In this document: positions 1 to 7,984 of the stretch, piece by piece
How the letters are laid out: every line of letters starts with the position of its first letter
How positions within the stretch are numbered: the stretch's first letter is position 1
From: Cupriavidus necator A5-1
GTDB taxonomy: Bacteria > Pseudomonadota > Gammaproteobacteria > Burkholderiales > Burkholderiaceae
Reading direction: 5' to 3'
Assembly (NCBI RefSeq): GCF_000744095.1
Contig: NZ_JQLI01000008.1
Span: 3,968,001-4,032,000 of the forward strand
DNA length: 64,000 bases
The notes under the pieces: generated by a model
Database searches by the model: none
What the model saw: the letters and a program-made list of their open reading frames with translations, nothing else
What the model was told of the DNA's origin: nothing
Position numbers and translations under genes: made by a program

Positions 1-329
1 CCCTCGAGCGCGTCCAGGTCGGCGCGCGTGGCGTTCTGGGCGGCCTCGAAGGCGCAGCGGCCTTCCAGCAGCGCCATCAGCGGGAAGATCTCGTCCAGGT
101 CCTGCTCGGACAGCTCGTTGACGAAGCAGCCGCGGCGCGGCTCCAGCCGCACCAGTCCTTCGGCGGCCAGCACCTTGAGCGCCTCGCGCAGCGGCGTACG
201 CGAGATGCCCAGCGCTTCGGCCATCGCGCTTTCGTCGATCCAGGCGCCGGGCGCGAGCGTGTGCGCGTCGATCATGGCGCGCAGCCGGTCCGCCACTTCC
301 AGGTACAACGCCTGCTGGATGATGCGCAT
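1..329 (-). CDS. GntR-family (FadR/FCD type) transcriptional regulator, N-terminal part
   Basis: The product would be a DNA-binding repressor or activator responding to a small organic acid. About 109 residues are visible before the gene runs off the left edge. The N-terminus has the GntR winged helix-turn-helix with the motifs ISRTPLREAL and LAAEGLV, followed by the start of an all-helical FCD-type effector domain (LSEQDLDEIFPLMALLEG). I chose the ATG at 327-329, which begins MRIIQQALYLEV; an in-frame TTG six bases further upstream is possible. The ligand cannot be told from this fragment. A perfect 10-bp palindrome about 90 bp upstream may be its own operator. Confidence 0.85.
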   Translation of the reverse strand, partial: MRIIQQALYLEVADRLRAMIDAHTLAPGAWIDESAMAEALGISRTPLREALKVLAAEGLVRLEPRRGCFVNELSEQDLDEIFPLMALLEGRCAFEAAQNATRADLDALE

Positions 330-415
330 GCCCAACCCCGGGATGAATGCGAGGATCGAGGGACCCCAATCCCCTTCTGCGCCGGCCACGCGAATGCGCC
401 CCGGTCGTCATAATT

Positions 416-425
416 CATAATTATG
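416..425. promoter_or_regulatory. palindromic operator candidate upstream of the GntR gene
   Basis: CATAATTATG is a perfect 10-bp palindrome in an otherwise GC-rich region, and the preceding ATAATTC partly repeats its left half. FadR/VanR-type GntR proteins bind short AT-containing palindromes, so autoregulation is a reasonable inference. No experimental site is known to me. Confidence 0.4.
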
Positions 426-823
426 GATTAGGCCGCGAACGATACAAGCAATTTCGATGTTGCGGCGCAAACCAGCCCGGACGGGGATTGCGGTATTCGG
501 CGTGGGGATTTTGGCTGCCGGAGAATGCACCGGCGGGAGAGGTGCGGCGGACGTTTCCCAGCCTCCCTGCAAGGAAACGCCCGCGCCTGAAAGAACTGCC
601 AGACTGCTTCATCGCAGGCAGGCACTGATAGCAGTGTCTGCCGCGTGGGTCATTGAACAACCTGGCGCTGGCCCGGCGCCACCCCTTTGAAGACGCGCTG
701 ACGCGCGGATTTTCCCTTTTGCCCTTGTATTTTCGTGAAGCGCGCTGGCTGTGCCGCCCTTGCGGGCCATGCCTGGATCCTCCCTCGCGCTCCCCCTTGG
801 CGGCCTGTGGCATGCCGCTCATC
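426..823. other. intergenic region without a recognisable gene
   Basis: Open frames exist here on both strands, but none shows a plausible ribosome binding site, a recognisable domain or natural-looking composition; the translations are Arg/Gly/Pro-rich shadows. I see no RNA gene or strong terminator. Confidence 0.5.
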
Positions 824-950
824 TTGTAACAGGATAGTTAGCGATTAACGTGCCAGGGATGCTAAGTCCCTGATTCCATTGATGACTACTATCCGAAACT
901 TGTTACAGGATACGTCTAGTGTAACAGGATGTTTCCGGCATGTTACGAGG
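824..950 (+). repeat. four copies of a TGTTACAGGAT-like motif upstream of the DUF898 gene
   Basis: Copies are TTGTAACAGGAT (824-835), TTGTTACAGGAT (900-911), GTGTAACAGGAT (919-930) and the weaker CATGTTACGAGG (939-950). The last three are 19 and 20 bp apart, so they lie on the same face of the helix, as expected for cooperative binding of a regulator. The only downstream gene on this strand is the DUF898 protein at 1148. The binding protein is unknown. Confidence 0.45.
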
Positions 951-1147
951 GTTTTCCCACAGCGCCGACGAGAGAAATCGACTGGCGGCAAATGCATATG
1001 CAGAATGTGCCGTAGCCTTTGTTTATCGATGCGAGAATGTGTGCGGCACGCCGCAAAGGTACCAAATTATTTTGTTTCATAAATGAAGCGGAGCAAACGC
1101 CTCTTTTCTCTTGCCGTCGCTTTTCCAACACATCCGGAGCTTGCGCC

Positions 1148-2230
1148 ATGCACGCTGGCAGTAGCGATTTCACCCTCTCCGCCCCGCCGGCCCCCGCCGA
1201 TCCGCACGATGGCGCGTTACGGCCCCTGAGCCTTTCCTTTACCGGCAGCGGCTCGGAGTATTTCCGCATCTGGATCGTCAATGTGCTGCTGAGCATCGTC
1301 ACCTTCGGCTTTTATTCGGCCTGGGCCAAGGTGCGCACGCTGCAGTATTTCTATCGCAATACCCGGCTCGACGGCGCCAGCTTCGATTACCACGGCAAGC
1401 CCTCGGCCATCCTGAAGGGCCGGGCCATCGTGGTTGCGCTGGCGTTCGCGTTCCAGGTCGCGACCAATGTGTCGCCCTTCCTTTCGCTGGCGATGCTGGT
1501 CGCGCTGCTGGCGGTGTTCCCCCTGCTGCTGGTGCGCTCGCTGCGCTTCCGCATGGCCAACTCCAGCTACCGCGGCCTGCGCTTCGCCTTTGCCGGGCGC
1601 GATGCCGAGGCCTACAAGGTGTTCGTGCTGTGGCCGCTGGCGGCGGTGTTCACGCTGGGCCTGCTAGGCCCGCTGGCGCACCAGCGCTTCAAACGCTACC
1701 AGCACAACCATACGCGCTTCGGCACGGCGCCGTTTGCCTTCAGCGCGGACGCGGGCGATTTCTACGGCGTCTACCTGCGCGCCTTCGGCATGATGGTCGC
1801 GGTGGTCGCCATCGCGGCGGTGGGCAGCCTGGTGCTGGGCGCGAGCGCGTCAGGCAGACTCGGCGCGGCGCTGTCGTTCGGCATCGGCATCGCAGGCTTC
1901 TACCTGGCGCTGCTGGCGGTCAGCCCCTACCTGATGGCGCGCCTGCAGAACATCGTGTGGAGCCACACCACGCTGGCGCCGCACGCGTTCCGCAGCGAGG
2001 TCAGGGCCGGGCGCATGGTCTTTATCTTTGTCACCAACCTGCTCGCCATCGCGCTGACGCTGGGCCTGTACCTGCCTTTTGCCCGGGTGCGCGCGGCGCG
2101 CTACCGGCTCGAATGTGTAACGATGCTGGCAGCGGGCCCGCTCGACAGCTTCATCGCCGGCGAGGCCGAGCAAGTCGGGGCGCTGGGCGAGGCGGCGGTA
2201 GACTGGTACGACATCGACATCGCGCTCTGA
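1148..2230 (+). CDS. DUF898 (YjgN-like) inner-membrane protein
   Basis: A 360-residue polytopic membrane protein of the DUF898/YjgN family, whose function is not established. The short soluble N-terminus leads into the typical family segment (LSFTGSGSEYFRIW...TFGFYSAWAKVR), followed by several hydrophobic helices; a second YLPFARVRAARY-type motif near the C-terminus is also typical. The open frame extends 43 codons upstream, but the ATG at 1148 is preceded by CCGGAG and fits the family start. A metallopeptidase gene follows 25 bp downstream on the same strand, so the two are probably co-transcribed. The repeat array just upstream may regulate both. Confidence 0.85.
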   Translation: MHAGSSDFTLSAPPAPADPHDGALRPLSLSFTGSGSEYFRIWIVNVLLSIVTFGFYSAWAKVRTLQYFYRNTRLDGASFDYHGKPSAILKGRAIVVALAFAFQVATNVSPFLSLAMLVALLAVFPLLLVRSLRFRMANSSYRGLRFAFAGRDAEAYKVFVLWPLAAVFTLGLLGPLAHQRFKRYQHNHTRFGTAPFAFSADAGDFYGVYLRAFGMMVAVVAIAAVGSLVLGASASGRLGAALSFGIGIAGFYLALLAVSPYLMARLQNIVWSHTTLAPHAFRSEVRAGRMVFIFVTNLLAIALTLGLYLPFARVRAARYRLECVTMLAAGPLDSFIAGEAEQVGALGEAAVDWYDIDIAL

Positions 2231-2255
2231 ACCCGGGCGCCCCATCGCCAGCACC

Positions 2256-3275
2256 ATGATTTCCGTCACCTTCTTCGACGGCCGCACCTCGCGCGCGCAC
2301 CCCGCCACGCTGGCGGTGGAGGCGCAGCAGGCGGTGCTGCGCGACGACACCGGCGCCGAGCTGCGCCGTGCGCCGTTGTCGGACGTGCGCGTGTCCGAAC
2401 GCGTGCGCCGCGCGCCGCGGCTGGTCACCTTTGCCGACGGCGCCTTCTGCGAAATCACCGACCACGCCGCCTTCGACCATATGCTGGCCGCGAGCGGCCA
2501 TCGCGAAGGGCTGGTGTCGCGCGCGCAAAACAGCTGGCGCGTGGCCGGGCTGGCGCTGGCCACGCTGCTGGCGGTGCTGGTGCTGGGCTACTACGTGCTG
2601 TTGCCGTGGGGGGCGGGCGTGATGGCGCGTGCGGTGCCGGCGCAGGTCGAGGCCCACCTCGGCAGGCTGACACTGGCGAGCCTGGACAATGGCATCGTCA
2701 AGCCGTCGCAGCTGCCGGCTGCCGAGCAGCAGCGCATCCGTTCCGGCTTCGCCGCGCTGGTGCGTCCGCACGATGCCGGGCACGATTACCAGATCCTGTT
2801 CCGCCAAGGCGGAGAACTCGGTGCCAATGCGCTGGCGCTGCCCGGCGGCACCATCGTGGTCACCGACGAGTTGGTCAGCCTGGCCGGCACCGGCGCCGGC
2901 ATGATGGGCGTGCTGGCGCACGAGGCCGGCCACGTGGCGCTGCGCCACGGGCTGCAGCAGGTGATCCAGGCATCCGCGCTGGGCGTGCTGTCGGCCTACC
3001 TGTTCGGGGATATCTCGACGGTGCTGGCCGGCGTGCCGGCCGCCATGCTGACGCTGCGCTATTCACGCAACCACGAGCGCGAAGCCGATGACTTTGCGAT
3101 CGCGGTCATGCAGCGCAACGGCCTGCCGCCCGCGGCGCTGGCCGATGTGCTGGTCAGGCTGGAGAACCGTCGCGGTGCGGCGTCGGACACCGAGGCAGAG
3201 CACCGCCAGGACTTCCTGTCGACGCACCCGCAAACCCGCGCCCGGATCGAGGCCCTGCGCCGCGCCGGCAAGTAA
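2256..3275 (+). CDS. M48-family membrane metallopeptidase
   Basis: A 339-residue zinc endopeptidase of the M48 (Ste24/HtpX-like) family. A soluble N-terminal part of about 95 residues is followed by one transmembrane segment (about 96-118) and then the peptidase domain. The zinc motif HEAGH is at 222-226, and the third ligand is probably Glu276 in NHEREADDFA. The C-terminal STHPQTRARIEAL is also typical of the family. It most likely degrades damaged envelope or membrane proteins; the substrate is not evident. It follows the DUF898 gene by 25 bp, a pairing that suggests a shared membrane-quality role (inference). Confidence 0.85.
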   Translation: MISVTFFDGRTSRAHPATLAVEAQQAVLRDDTGAELRRAPLSDVRVSERVRRAPRLVTFADGAFCEITDHAAFDHMLAASGHREGLVSRAQNSWRVAGLALATLLAVLVLGYYVLLPWGAGVMARAVPAQVEAHLGRLTLASLDNGIVKPSQLPAAEQQRIRSGFAALVRPHDAGHDYQILFRQGGELGANALALPGGTIVVTDELVSLAGTGAGMMGVLAHEAGHVALRHGLQQVIQASALGVLSAYLFGDISTVLAGVPAAMLTLRYSRNHEREADDFAIAVMQRNGLPPAALADVLVRLENRRGAASDTEAEHRQDFLSTHPQTRARIEALRRAGK

Positions 3276-3294
3276 GCGCTGCGGCGCCGGCCGC

Positions 3295-4113
3295 TCAGGC
3301 CACCGGCTGCGGCGCGTCCGCGCCGGGCTGGCGGCGATAGGCCCAGATCACCATGGCGATGCCGGCCAGGATCATCGGCAGGCTCAGCCACTGGCCCATC
3401 GACATCTTCAGCGCCAGCAGCCCGAGGAAGTTGTCGGGCTCGCGCGCGAACTCCGCGGCAAAGCGGAACACGCCATAGCCGATCAGGAACACGCCCGAGA
3501 CCGCGCCCATCGGCCGCGGCTTGCGCGCGAACAGCCACAGGATGATGAACAGCGCCACGCCTTCGCCTGCAAACTGGTAGAGCTGCGACGGATGGCGCGG
3601 GATGTTGTCGCCCGCCTGCGGGAAGATCATGCCCCACGGCAGGTCGGTCGCACGGCCCCATAGTTCGCCGTTGATAAAGTTGCCGATGCGCCCGGCGGCC
3701 AGCCCGCACGGGATCATCGGCGCGATGAAGTCGGTCACCTCCATCCAGTGGCGCCGGCGCAGCTTGCCGAACAGCCACATTGCCACGATCACGCCCAGGA
3801 AGCCGCCATGGAAGGCCATGCCACCTTCCCACACCTTGAAGATCTCCAGCGGGTGCGCCAGGTAGTACGACGGCTTGTAGAACAGCACGTAGCCCAGCCG
3901 CCCGCCCAGGATCACGCCCAGCACGCCAAAGAACAGCATGTCGTCCAGGTCGCGCGTGGTCCAGCCCTTGGCCGCGATATGCGGCTGGCGGATGCGCAGG
4001 CGCCCGAAGCCCAGGAACATGATGAACCCGGCCAGGTACATCAGCCCGTACCAGCGGATGGCAAGCGGGCCCAGGTGGATGGCAACCGGGTCGAACTGGG
4101 GATGAATCAGCAT
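3295..4113 (-). CDS. lgt: phosphatidylglycerol:prolipoprotein diacylglyceryl transferase
   Basis: Lgt transfers a diacylglyceryl group from phosphatidylglycerol to the lipobox cysteine of prelipoproteins, the first step of lipoprotein maturation in the inner membrane. The 272-residue product has the expected multiple membrane helices, the motif AFHGGFLGV with its essential His, and the signature GRIGNFINGELWGR. I chose the start MLIHPQFDPV at 4113, which matches the family, over the longer frame to 4362, whose N-terminus is Arg-rich and unlike Lgt. The gene converges with the M48 peptidase, with only 19 bp between the stops. Confidence 0.95.
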   Translation of the reverse strand: MLIHPQFDPVAIHLGPLAIRWYGLMYLAGFIMFLGFGRLRIRQPHIAAKGWTTRDLDDMLFFGVLGVILGGRLGYVLFYKPSYYLAHPLEIFKVWEGGMAFHGGFLGVIVAMWLFGKLRRRHWMEVTDFIAPMIPCGLAAGRIGNFINGELWGRATDLPWGMIFPQAGDNIPRHPSQLYQFAGEGVALFIILWLFARKPRPMGAVSGVFLIGYGVFRFAAEFAREPDNFLGLLALKMSMGQWLSLPMILAGIAMVIWAYRRQPGADAPQPVA

Positions 4114-4157
4114 GTTGGCGTGAATGGAGTTGGGGACGGGCCTGGGCCCGCACGTAG

Positions 4158-5123
4158 TCAGCGTCGCTCGGGCCCGGCAGCGGCGGCCGCCTCGTGCGCG
4201 AGCGCGGTCGCGATCTCGATGAAGGAACGCAGCACCGGCGCCACGCCGGCGGCGCCGGCCGCACCAGTGGGCGCGCCATCGCGCCAGACCAGGCCGGTCT
4301 CGATCTGCGGGCCGGTCTCGCGCAGCGCCAGGTATGACACGCCGGTGCGGCGAAGGTTGCACAGCGACGACGGCACCAGCGCCACACCCATGCCGGCCGA
4401 CACCAGGCTGACGATGGTCTGCATCTGGATGGCTTCCTGCGCGATCACCGGCGCCAGGCCCTCGCGCGCATAGTAGCCCGTAATGATGTCATAAAACGCC
4501 GGGGCGCTTCGGCGCGGGAAGATGATCAGCGGCTCGTGGGCCGCCTCGCGCAGCGAGACAGTGCCATTCGCCGCGAACACCCCGCCCGCCGGGCGCCAGC
4601 CGTCCGGGACGGCCAGCACCAGCGGTTCGCTCACCAGCGGCAGGTAGGCAAGCCCGTGCGGCATGGTCGGGAGCTGGGGGCGGATCACCAGGCCGGCGTC
4701 GATCGCGCCTTCCATCAGCGCTTCGAGTTGCACGTCGCTGGTGGCCTCGCGCAACTGCAACTGCACTTCCGGGTGGCGAGCGCGGAAGCTCCGCAAGAGA
4801 TCGGGCAGGATGCCGTAGTCGGCCGTACTGACGAAGGCCAGCGACAGCGACCCCACCTCGCCGCGCGCCAGCCGCTGCGCCAGCCCGGGCAGCGCCGCGG
4901 CGTCGGCCAGCACCCGGCGCACCTCAGGCAGCCATTGCTGGCCGGCCGGCGTCAGCACCACCGAGCGGCGCGTGCGCACGAATAGCTGCACGCCGATTTC
5001 CTCTTCAAGCGCCTGGATCTGCTGTGACAGCGGCGGCTGCGTCATCGACAGGCGACGGGCCGCACGGCCGAAATGCAACTCTTCGGCCACTGTGACGAAG
5101 TAACGCAGCTGGCGCAGGTCCAA
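4158..5123 (-). CDS. LysR-family transcriptional regulator with a TTG start
   Basis: A 321-residue LysR-type regulator. The N-terminal helix-turn-helix (LRQLRYFVTVAEELHFGRAA...LSMTQPPLSQQIQALE) is followed by a periplasmic-binding-protein-like effector domain. There is no ATG at the expected position. The TTG at 5121-5123 begins LDLRQLRYF and is preceded by AGGAG at good spacing, so it is taken as the start. The gene is divergent from ilvD, and a 19-bp palindrome lies between them. Regulation of ilvD is plausible but unproven; the effector is unknown. Confidence 0.9.
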   Translation of the reverse strand: MDLRQLRYFVTVAEELHFGRAARRLSMTQPPLSQQIQALEEEIGVQLFVRTRRSVVLTPAGQQWLPEVRRVLADAAALPGLAQRLARGEVGSLSLAFVSTADYGILPDLLRSFRARHPEVQLQLREATSDVQLEALMEGAIDAGLVIRPQLPTMPHGLAYLPLVSEPLVLAVPDGWRPAGGVFAANGTVSLREAAHEPLIIFPRRSAPAFYDIITGYYAREGLAPVIAQEAIQMQTIVSLVSAGMGVALVPSSLCNLRRTGVSYLALRETGPQIETGLVWRDGAPTGAAGAAGVAPVLRSFIEIATALAHEAAAAAGPERR

Positions 5124-5157
5124 TCCGGCTCCTGATATGTTTTTCGACTCAATAAAG

Positions 5158-5176
5158 GTCAAATAATATATTTGAC
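5158..5176. promoter_or_regulatory. LysR-type operator candidate between lysR and ilvD
   Basis: GTCAAATA and TATTTGAC are perfect 8-bp inverted arms around ATA. This AT-rich palindrome sits 35 bp upstream of the TTG start of the LysR gene and about 110 bp upstream of ilvD, the usual place for a LysR recognition site (T-N11-A type). Confidence 0.55.
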
Positions 5177-5285
5177 ACACCAAAACGCAAGCGGCATCCT
5201 TTCGGCCACAACATCGCCGCCGTGCGCCATTTGCACATGCGACCCGCGCAGGGCGGCACTGAAGATCCCCCGGAGATTCCCCACC

Positions 5286-6959
5286 ATGGCATTCAACAAA
5301 CGCTCGCAGAACATCACGCAAGGCGTGGCGCGTTCCCCCAACCGTTCGATGTACTACGCACTCGGCTACAAGAAGGAAGACTTCGACAAGCCGATGGTGG
5401 GCATCGCCAACGGGCACTCGACCATCACCCCCTGCAACGCCGGCCTGCAGCGCCTGGCCGATGCGGCCATCGACGCCATCAAGGCATCGGACGCCAACCC
5501 GCAGGTGTTCGGCACCCCGACCATCTCGGACGGCATGTCGATGGGCACCGAGGGCATGAAGTACTCGCTGATCTCGCGTGAAGTCATCGCCGACTGCATC
5601 GAGACCGCCGCGCAGGGCCAGTGGATGGACGGCGTGGTCGTGATCGGCGGCTGCGACAAGAACATGCCGGGCGGCATGATCGCGCTGGCTCGCACCAACG
5701 TGCCTGGCATCTATGTCTACGGCGGCACCATCAAGCCGGGCAACTGGAAGGGCAAGGACCTGACCATCGTGTCGTCGTTCGAGGCCGTGGGCGAATTCAC
5801 CGCCGGGCGCATGAGCGAAGAAGACTTCGAAGGCGTGGAAAAGAATGCCTGCCCGTCGACCGGCTCGTGCGGCGGCATGTACACCGCGAACACCATGAGC
5901 TCGTCGTTCGAGGCACTGGGCATGTCGCTGCTGTACTCGTCGACCATGGCCAACCCGGACCAGGAGAAGGTCGACAGCGCCGCCGAATCGGCGCGCGTGC
6001 TGGTGGAAGCCATCAAGAAGGACATCAAGCCGCGCGACATCATCACGCGCAAGTCGATCGAGAACGCCGTGGCGCTGATCATGGCCACCGGCGGCTCGAC
6101 CAACGCCGTGCTGCACTACCTGGCGATCGCCCATGCCGCCGAAGTGGAATGGACCATCGACGACTTCGAGCGGATCCGCCGCAAGGTGCCGGTGATCTGC
6201 AACCTGAAGCCGTCGGGCCAGTACGTGGCAACGGACCTCCACAAGGCAGGCGGCATTCCGCAGGTCATGAAGATCCTGCTCAAGGCCGGCATGCTGCACG
6301 GCGACTGCCTGACCATCACCGGCCGCACGCTGGCTGAAGAACTGGAAAACGTGCCCGACACCCCGCGTGCCGACCAGGACGTAATCCTGCCGATCGAGAA
6401 GGCGCTCTACGCCGAGGGCCACCTGGCCATCCTGAAGGGCAACCTGTCCGAAGAAGGCGCGGTCGCCAAGATCAGCGGCCTGAAGAACCCGGTCATCACC
6501 GGCCCGGCGCGCGTGTTCGAGGACGAGCAGAGCGCGATGGAAGCCATCCTGGCCGACAAGATCAATGCCGGCGACATCCTGGTACTGCGCTACCTCGGCC
6601 CCAAGGGCGGCCCCGGCATGCCGGAAATGCTGGCCCCGACCTCGGCCATCATCGGCAAGGGCCTGGGCGAGTCGGTCGGCTTCATCACCGACGGCCGCTT
6701 CTCGGGCGGCACCTGGGGCATGGTGGTTGGCCACGTCGCGCCGGAAGCGTACGTGGGCGGCACTATCGCGCTGGTGCAGGAAGGCGACTCGATCACCATC
6801 GATGCGCACAAGCTGTTGCTGCAGTTGAACGTGGCCGACGAAGAGTTGGCCAAGCGCCGCGCCAACTGGAAGCAGCCGGCGCCGCGTTATACCCGTGGGG
6901 TGCTGGCCAAGTTCTCGAAGCTGGCTTCGACGGCGAGCAAGGGGGCGGTGACGGACTGA
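5286..6959 (+). CDS. ilvD: dihydroxy-acid dehydratase
   Basis: IlvD dehydrates 2,3-dihydroxy-isovalerate and 2,3-dihydroxy-3-methylvalerate to the keto acids that precede valine and isoleucine. The 557-residue product has the Fe-S and Mg ligand motifs GGCDKNMPGG and ACPSTGSCGGMYTANTM, and GRFSGGTWG near the C-terminus. The chosen start MAFNKRSQNITQG has GGAGA upstream; the frame extends 38 codons further, but that stretch looks non-coding. It is a single gene with its own terminator, divergent from a LysR regulator. Confidence 0.97.
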   Translation: MAFNKRSQNITQGVARSPNRSMYYALGYKKEDFDKPMVGIANGHSTITPCNAGLQRLADAAIDAIKASDANPQVFGTPTISDGMSMGTEGMKYSLISREVIADCIETAAQGQWMDGVVVIGGCDKNMPGGMIALARTNVPGIYVYGGTIKPGNWKGKDLTIVSSFEAVGEFTAGRMSEEDFEGVEKNACPSTGSCGGMYTANTMSSSFEALGMSLLYSSTMANPDQEKVDSAAESARVLVEAIKKDIKPRDIITRKSIENAVALIMATGGSTNAVLHYLAIAHAAEVEWTIDDFERIRRKVPVICNLKPSGQYVATDLHKAGGIPQVMKILLKAGMLHGDCLTITGRTLAEELENVPDTPRADQDVILPIEKALYAEGHLAILKGNLSEEGAVAKISGLKNPVITGPARVFEDEQSAMEAILADKINAGDILVLRYLGPKGGPGMPEMLAPTSAIIGKGLGESVGFITDGRFSGGTWGMVVGHVAPEAYVGGTIALVQEGDSITIDAHKLLLQLNVADEELAKRRANWKQPAPRYTRGVLAKFSKLASTASKGAVTD

Positions 6960-6978
6960 TCTTCGTCCGCGCTGATGC

Positions 6979-7010
6979 AAAAAAGCCTGCGATCGCTCGC
7001 AGGCTTTTTT
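6979..7010. terminator. bidirectional intrinsic terminator
   Basis: A perfect 14-bp stem (AAAAAAGCCTGCGA / TCGCAGGCTTTTTT) closes a TCGC loop. It has T runs in both directions and serves both ilvD and the convergent holC-side operon. Confidence 0.9.
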
Positions 7011-7030
7011 CTTGGAAATGACCCGTAGGC

Positions 7031-7522
7031 TCAATCCCCGCCCGGCGTCCTCTCGATCTCTTCCAGCGTCGCATCCAGCCACTCCACCAGCCGCGCTTCC
7101 AGCGACTGCGTCAGCTCGCTCGCCAGTTGCGCCGTCAGCGGTGCCAGCCGCGACTGCAACGTGGCTTCGGTGTGAGCAGCCACCACCTGCGGCCACTCGG
7201 TGCGAAAGCGCATCATCACGCGCGTCAGCAACTCGGTGCGGACGGCACGCAAGTCGTCCTCGCCCGGCTCGCCCGTATCTGCAGCCGATGCCGGTGCGAC
7301 GCCCTCGTCCTCCACGGCATCGCCCGTATCGCCGACATGCATGACCAGACCGGATTCGGCCATGCCGAAGGTATCGATCACCCCCTCCTGCGCAGCGGCG
7401 GCCGGCGCCGCCGTTTCCCCCGTTTTTTCCACATCCGGCAGGTCGACAACCTCGGTCAGCAACGGAATGCTGTCGTTGGGCCCGGGCCGCGGGATCACCC
7501 GCGAGGTGGTGCGTTCGCTCAT
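7031..7522 (-). CDS. conserved hypothetical acidic protein downstream of holC
   Basis: A 163-residue protein with no recognised domain. The N-terminal half is acidic, Ala/Pro-rich and probably disordered (residues about 20-85). The C-terminal half (RTELLTRVMMRFRTEWPQVV...LTQSLEARLVEWLDATLEEIER) is predicted to be amphipathic helix. Its ATG overlaps the holC stop by four bases (ATGA), so it is translationally coupled to holC. That coupling suggests a role tied to the DNA polymerase III accessory complex or simple operon membership; I cannot assign a function. Confidence 0.75.
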   Translation of the reverse strand: MSERTTSRVIPRPGPNDSIPLLTEVVDLPDVEKTGETAAPAAAAQEGVIDTFGMAESGLVMHVGDTGDAVEDEGVAPASAADTGEPGEDDLRAVRTELLTRVMMRFRTEWPQVVAAHTEATLQSRLAPLTAQLASELTQSLEARLVEWLDATLEEIERTPGGD

Positions 7523-7953
7523 GTGGCGTCTCCCTTGGGCTGGCCGATGTCGTGGTGCGTCAGCGGATAGCCGCGTTCGCGATAGAAGCGGTAGCGCTGG
7601 CGGCCGGCCTCGCGGGCCGCATCGCCGGCGCCCACCACCTCGATCAGGCGTTCGAAGCTGGCAAATTGTGCCGGCGCCTCGTCGGCCAGGTTGATCAGCA
7701 GCTGGTGGTGCGGCACGCCCTCGGTGGTGGCGGCCAGCAGGATTGGCGTGACGGCCGCATTGGGGCTCTCGAGCCCGCAATGCGGCAGGAAGTCCAGCGC
7801 CGAGAATGTCCACAGGCGAGCGTCCAGGTCCGCCAGCTGCGCCGGCGCCCCGTGGATCACCACCTTTTGCCCGGCGCCGTAGGCCTTGCGGACCAGCCGG
7901 CAGACATAGCCGAGCACGTCCGGCACGTTGCTGTGGAAGTCGATGCGCGTCAT
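7519..7953 (-). CDS. holC: DNA polymerase III chi subunit
   Basis: HolC (chi) pairs with psi in the clamp-loader complex and contacts single-stranded DNA-binding protein. The 144-residue product has the family features: MTRIDFHSNV at the start, CRLVRKAYGAGQ, the WTFSALDFLPHC region and a C-terminal YRFYRERGYPLTHHDI. It lies 31 bp downstream of pepA on the same strand, the common pepA-holC arrangement of beta- and gammaproteobacteria, and its stop overlaps the start of the next gene. Confidence 0.93.
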   Translation of the reverse strand: MTRIDFHSNVPDVLGYVCRLVRKAYGAGQKVVIHGAPAQLADLDARLWTFSALDFLPHCGLESPNAAVTPILLAATTEGVPHHQLLINLADEAPAQFASFERLIEVVGAGDAAREAGRQRYRFYRERGYPLTHHDIGQPKGDAT

Positions 7954-7984
7954 GGACTGTCGATGCCTGTGTTGCGCGCCGCGG

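Noticed and set aside
421..822. 133-codon frame in the left intergenic region
   Set aside because: No ribosome binding site, no family resemblance, basic shadow-like composition.
4158..7196. Single 1012-codon open frame on the minus strand
   Set aside because: Only its last third is a real gene (the LysR regulator). The rest is antisense to ilvD, is His/Arg/Gly-rich, and continues through the divergent promoter region.
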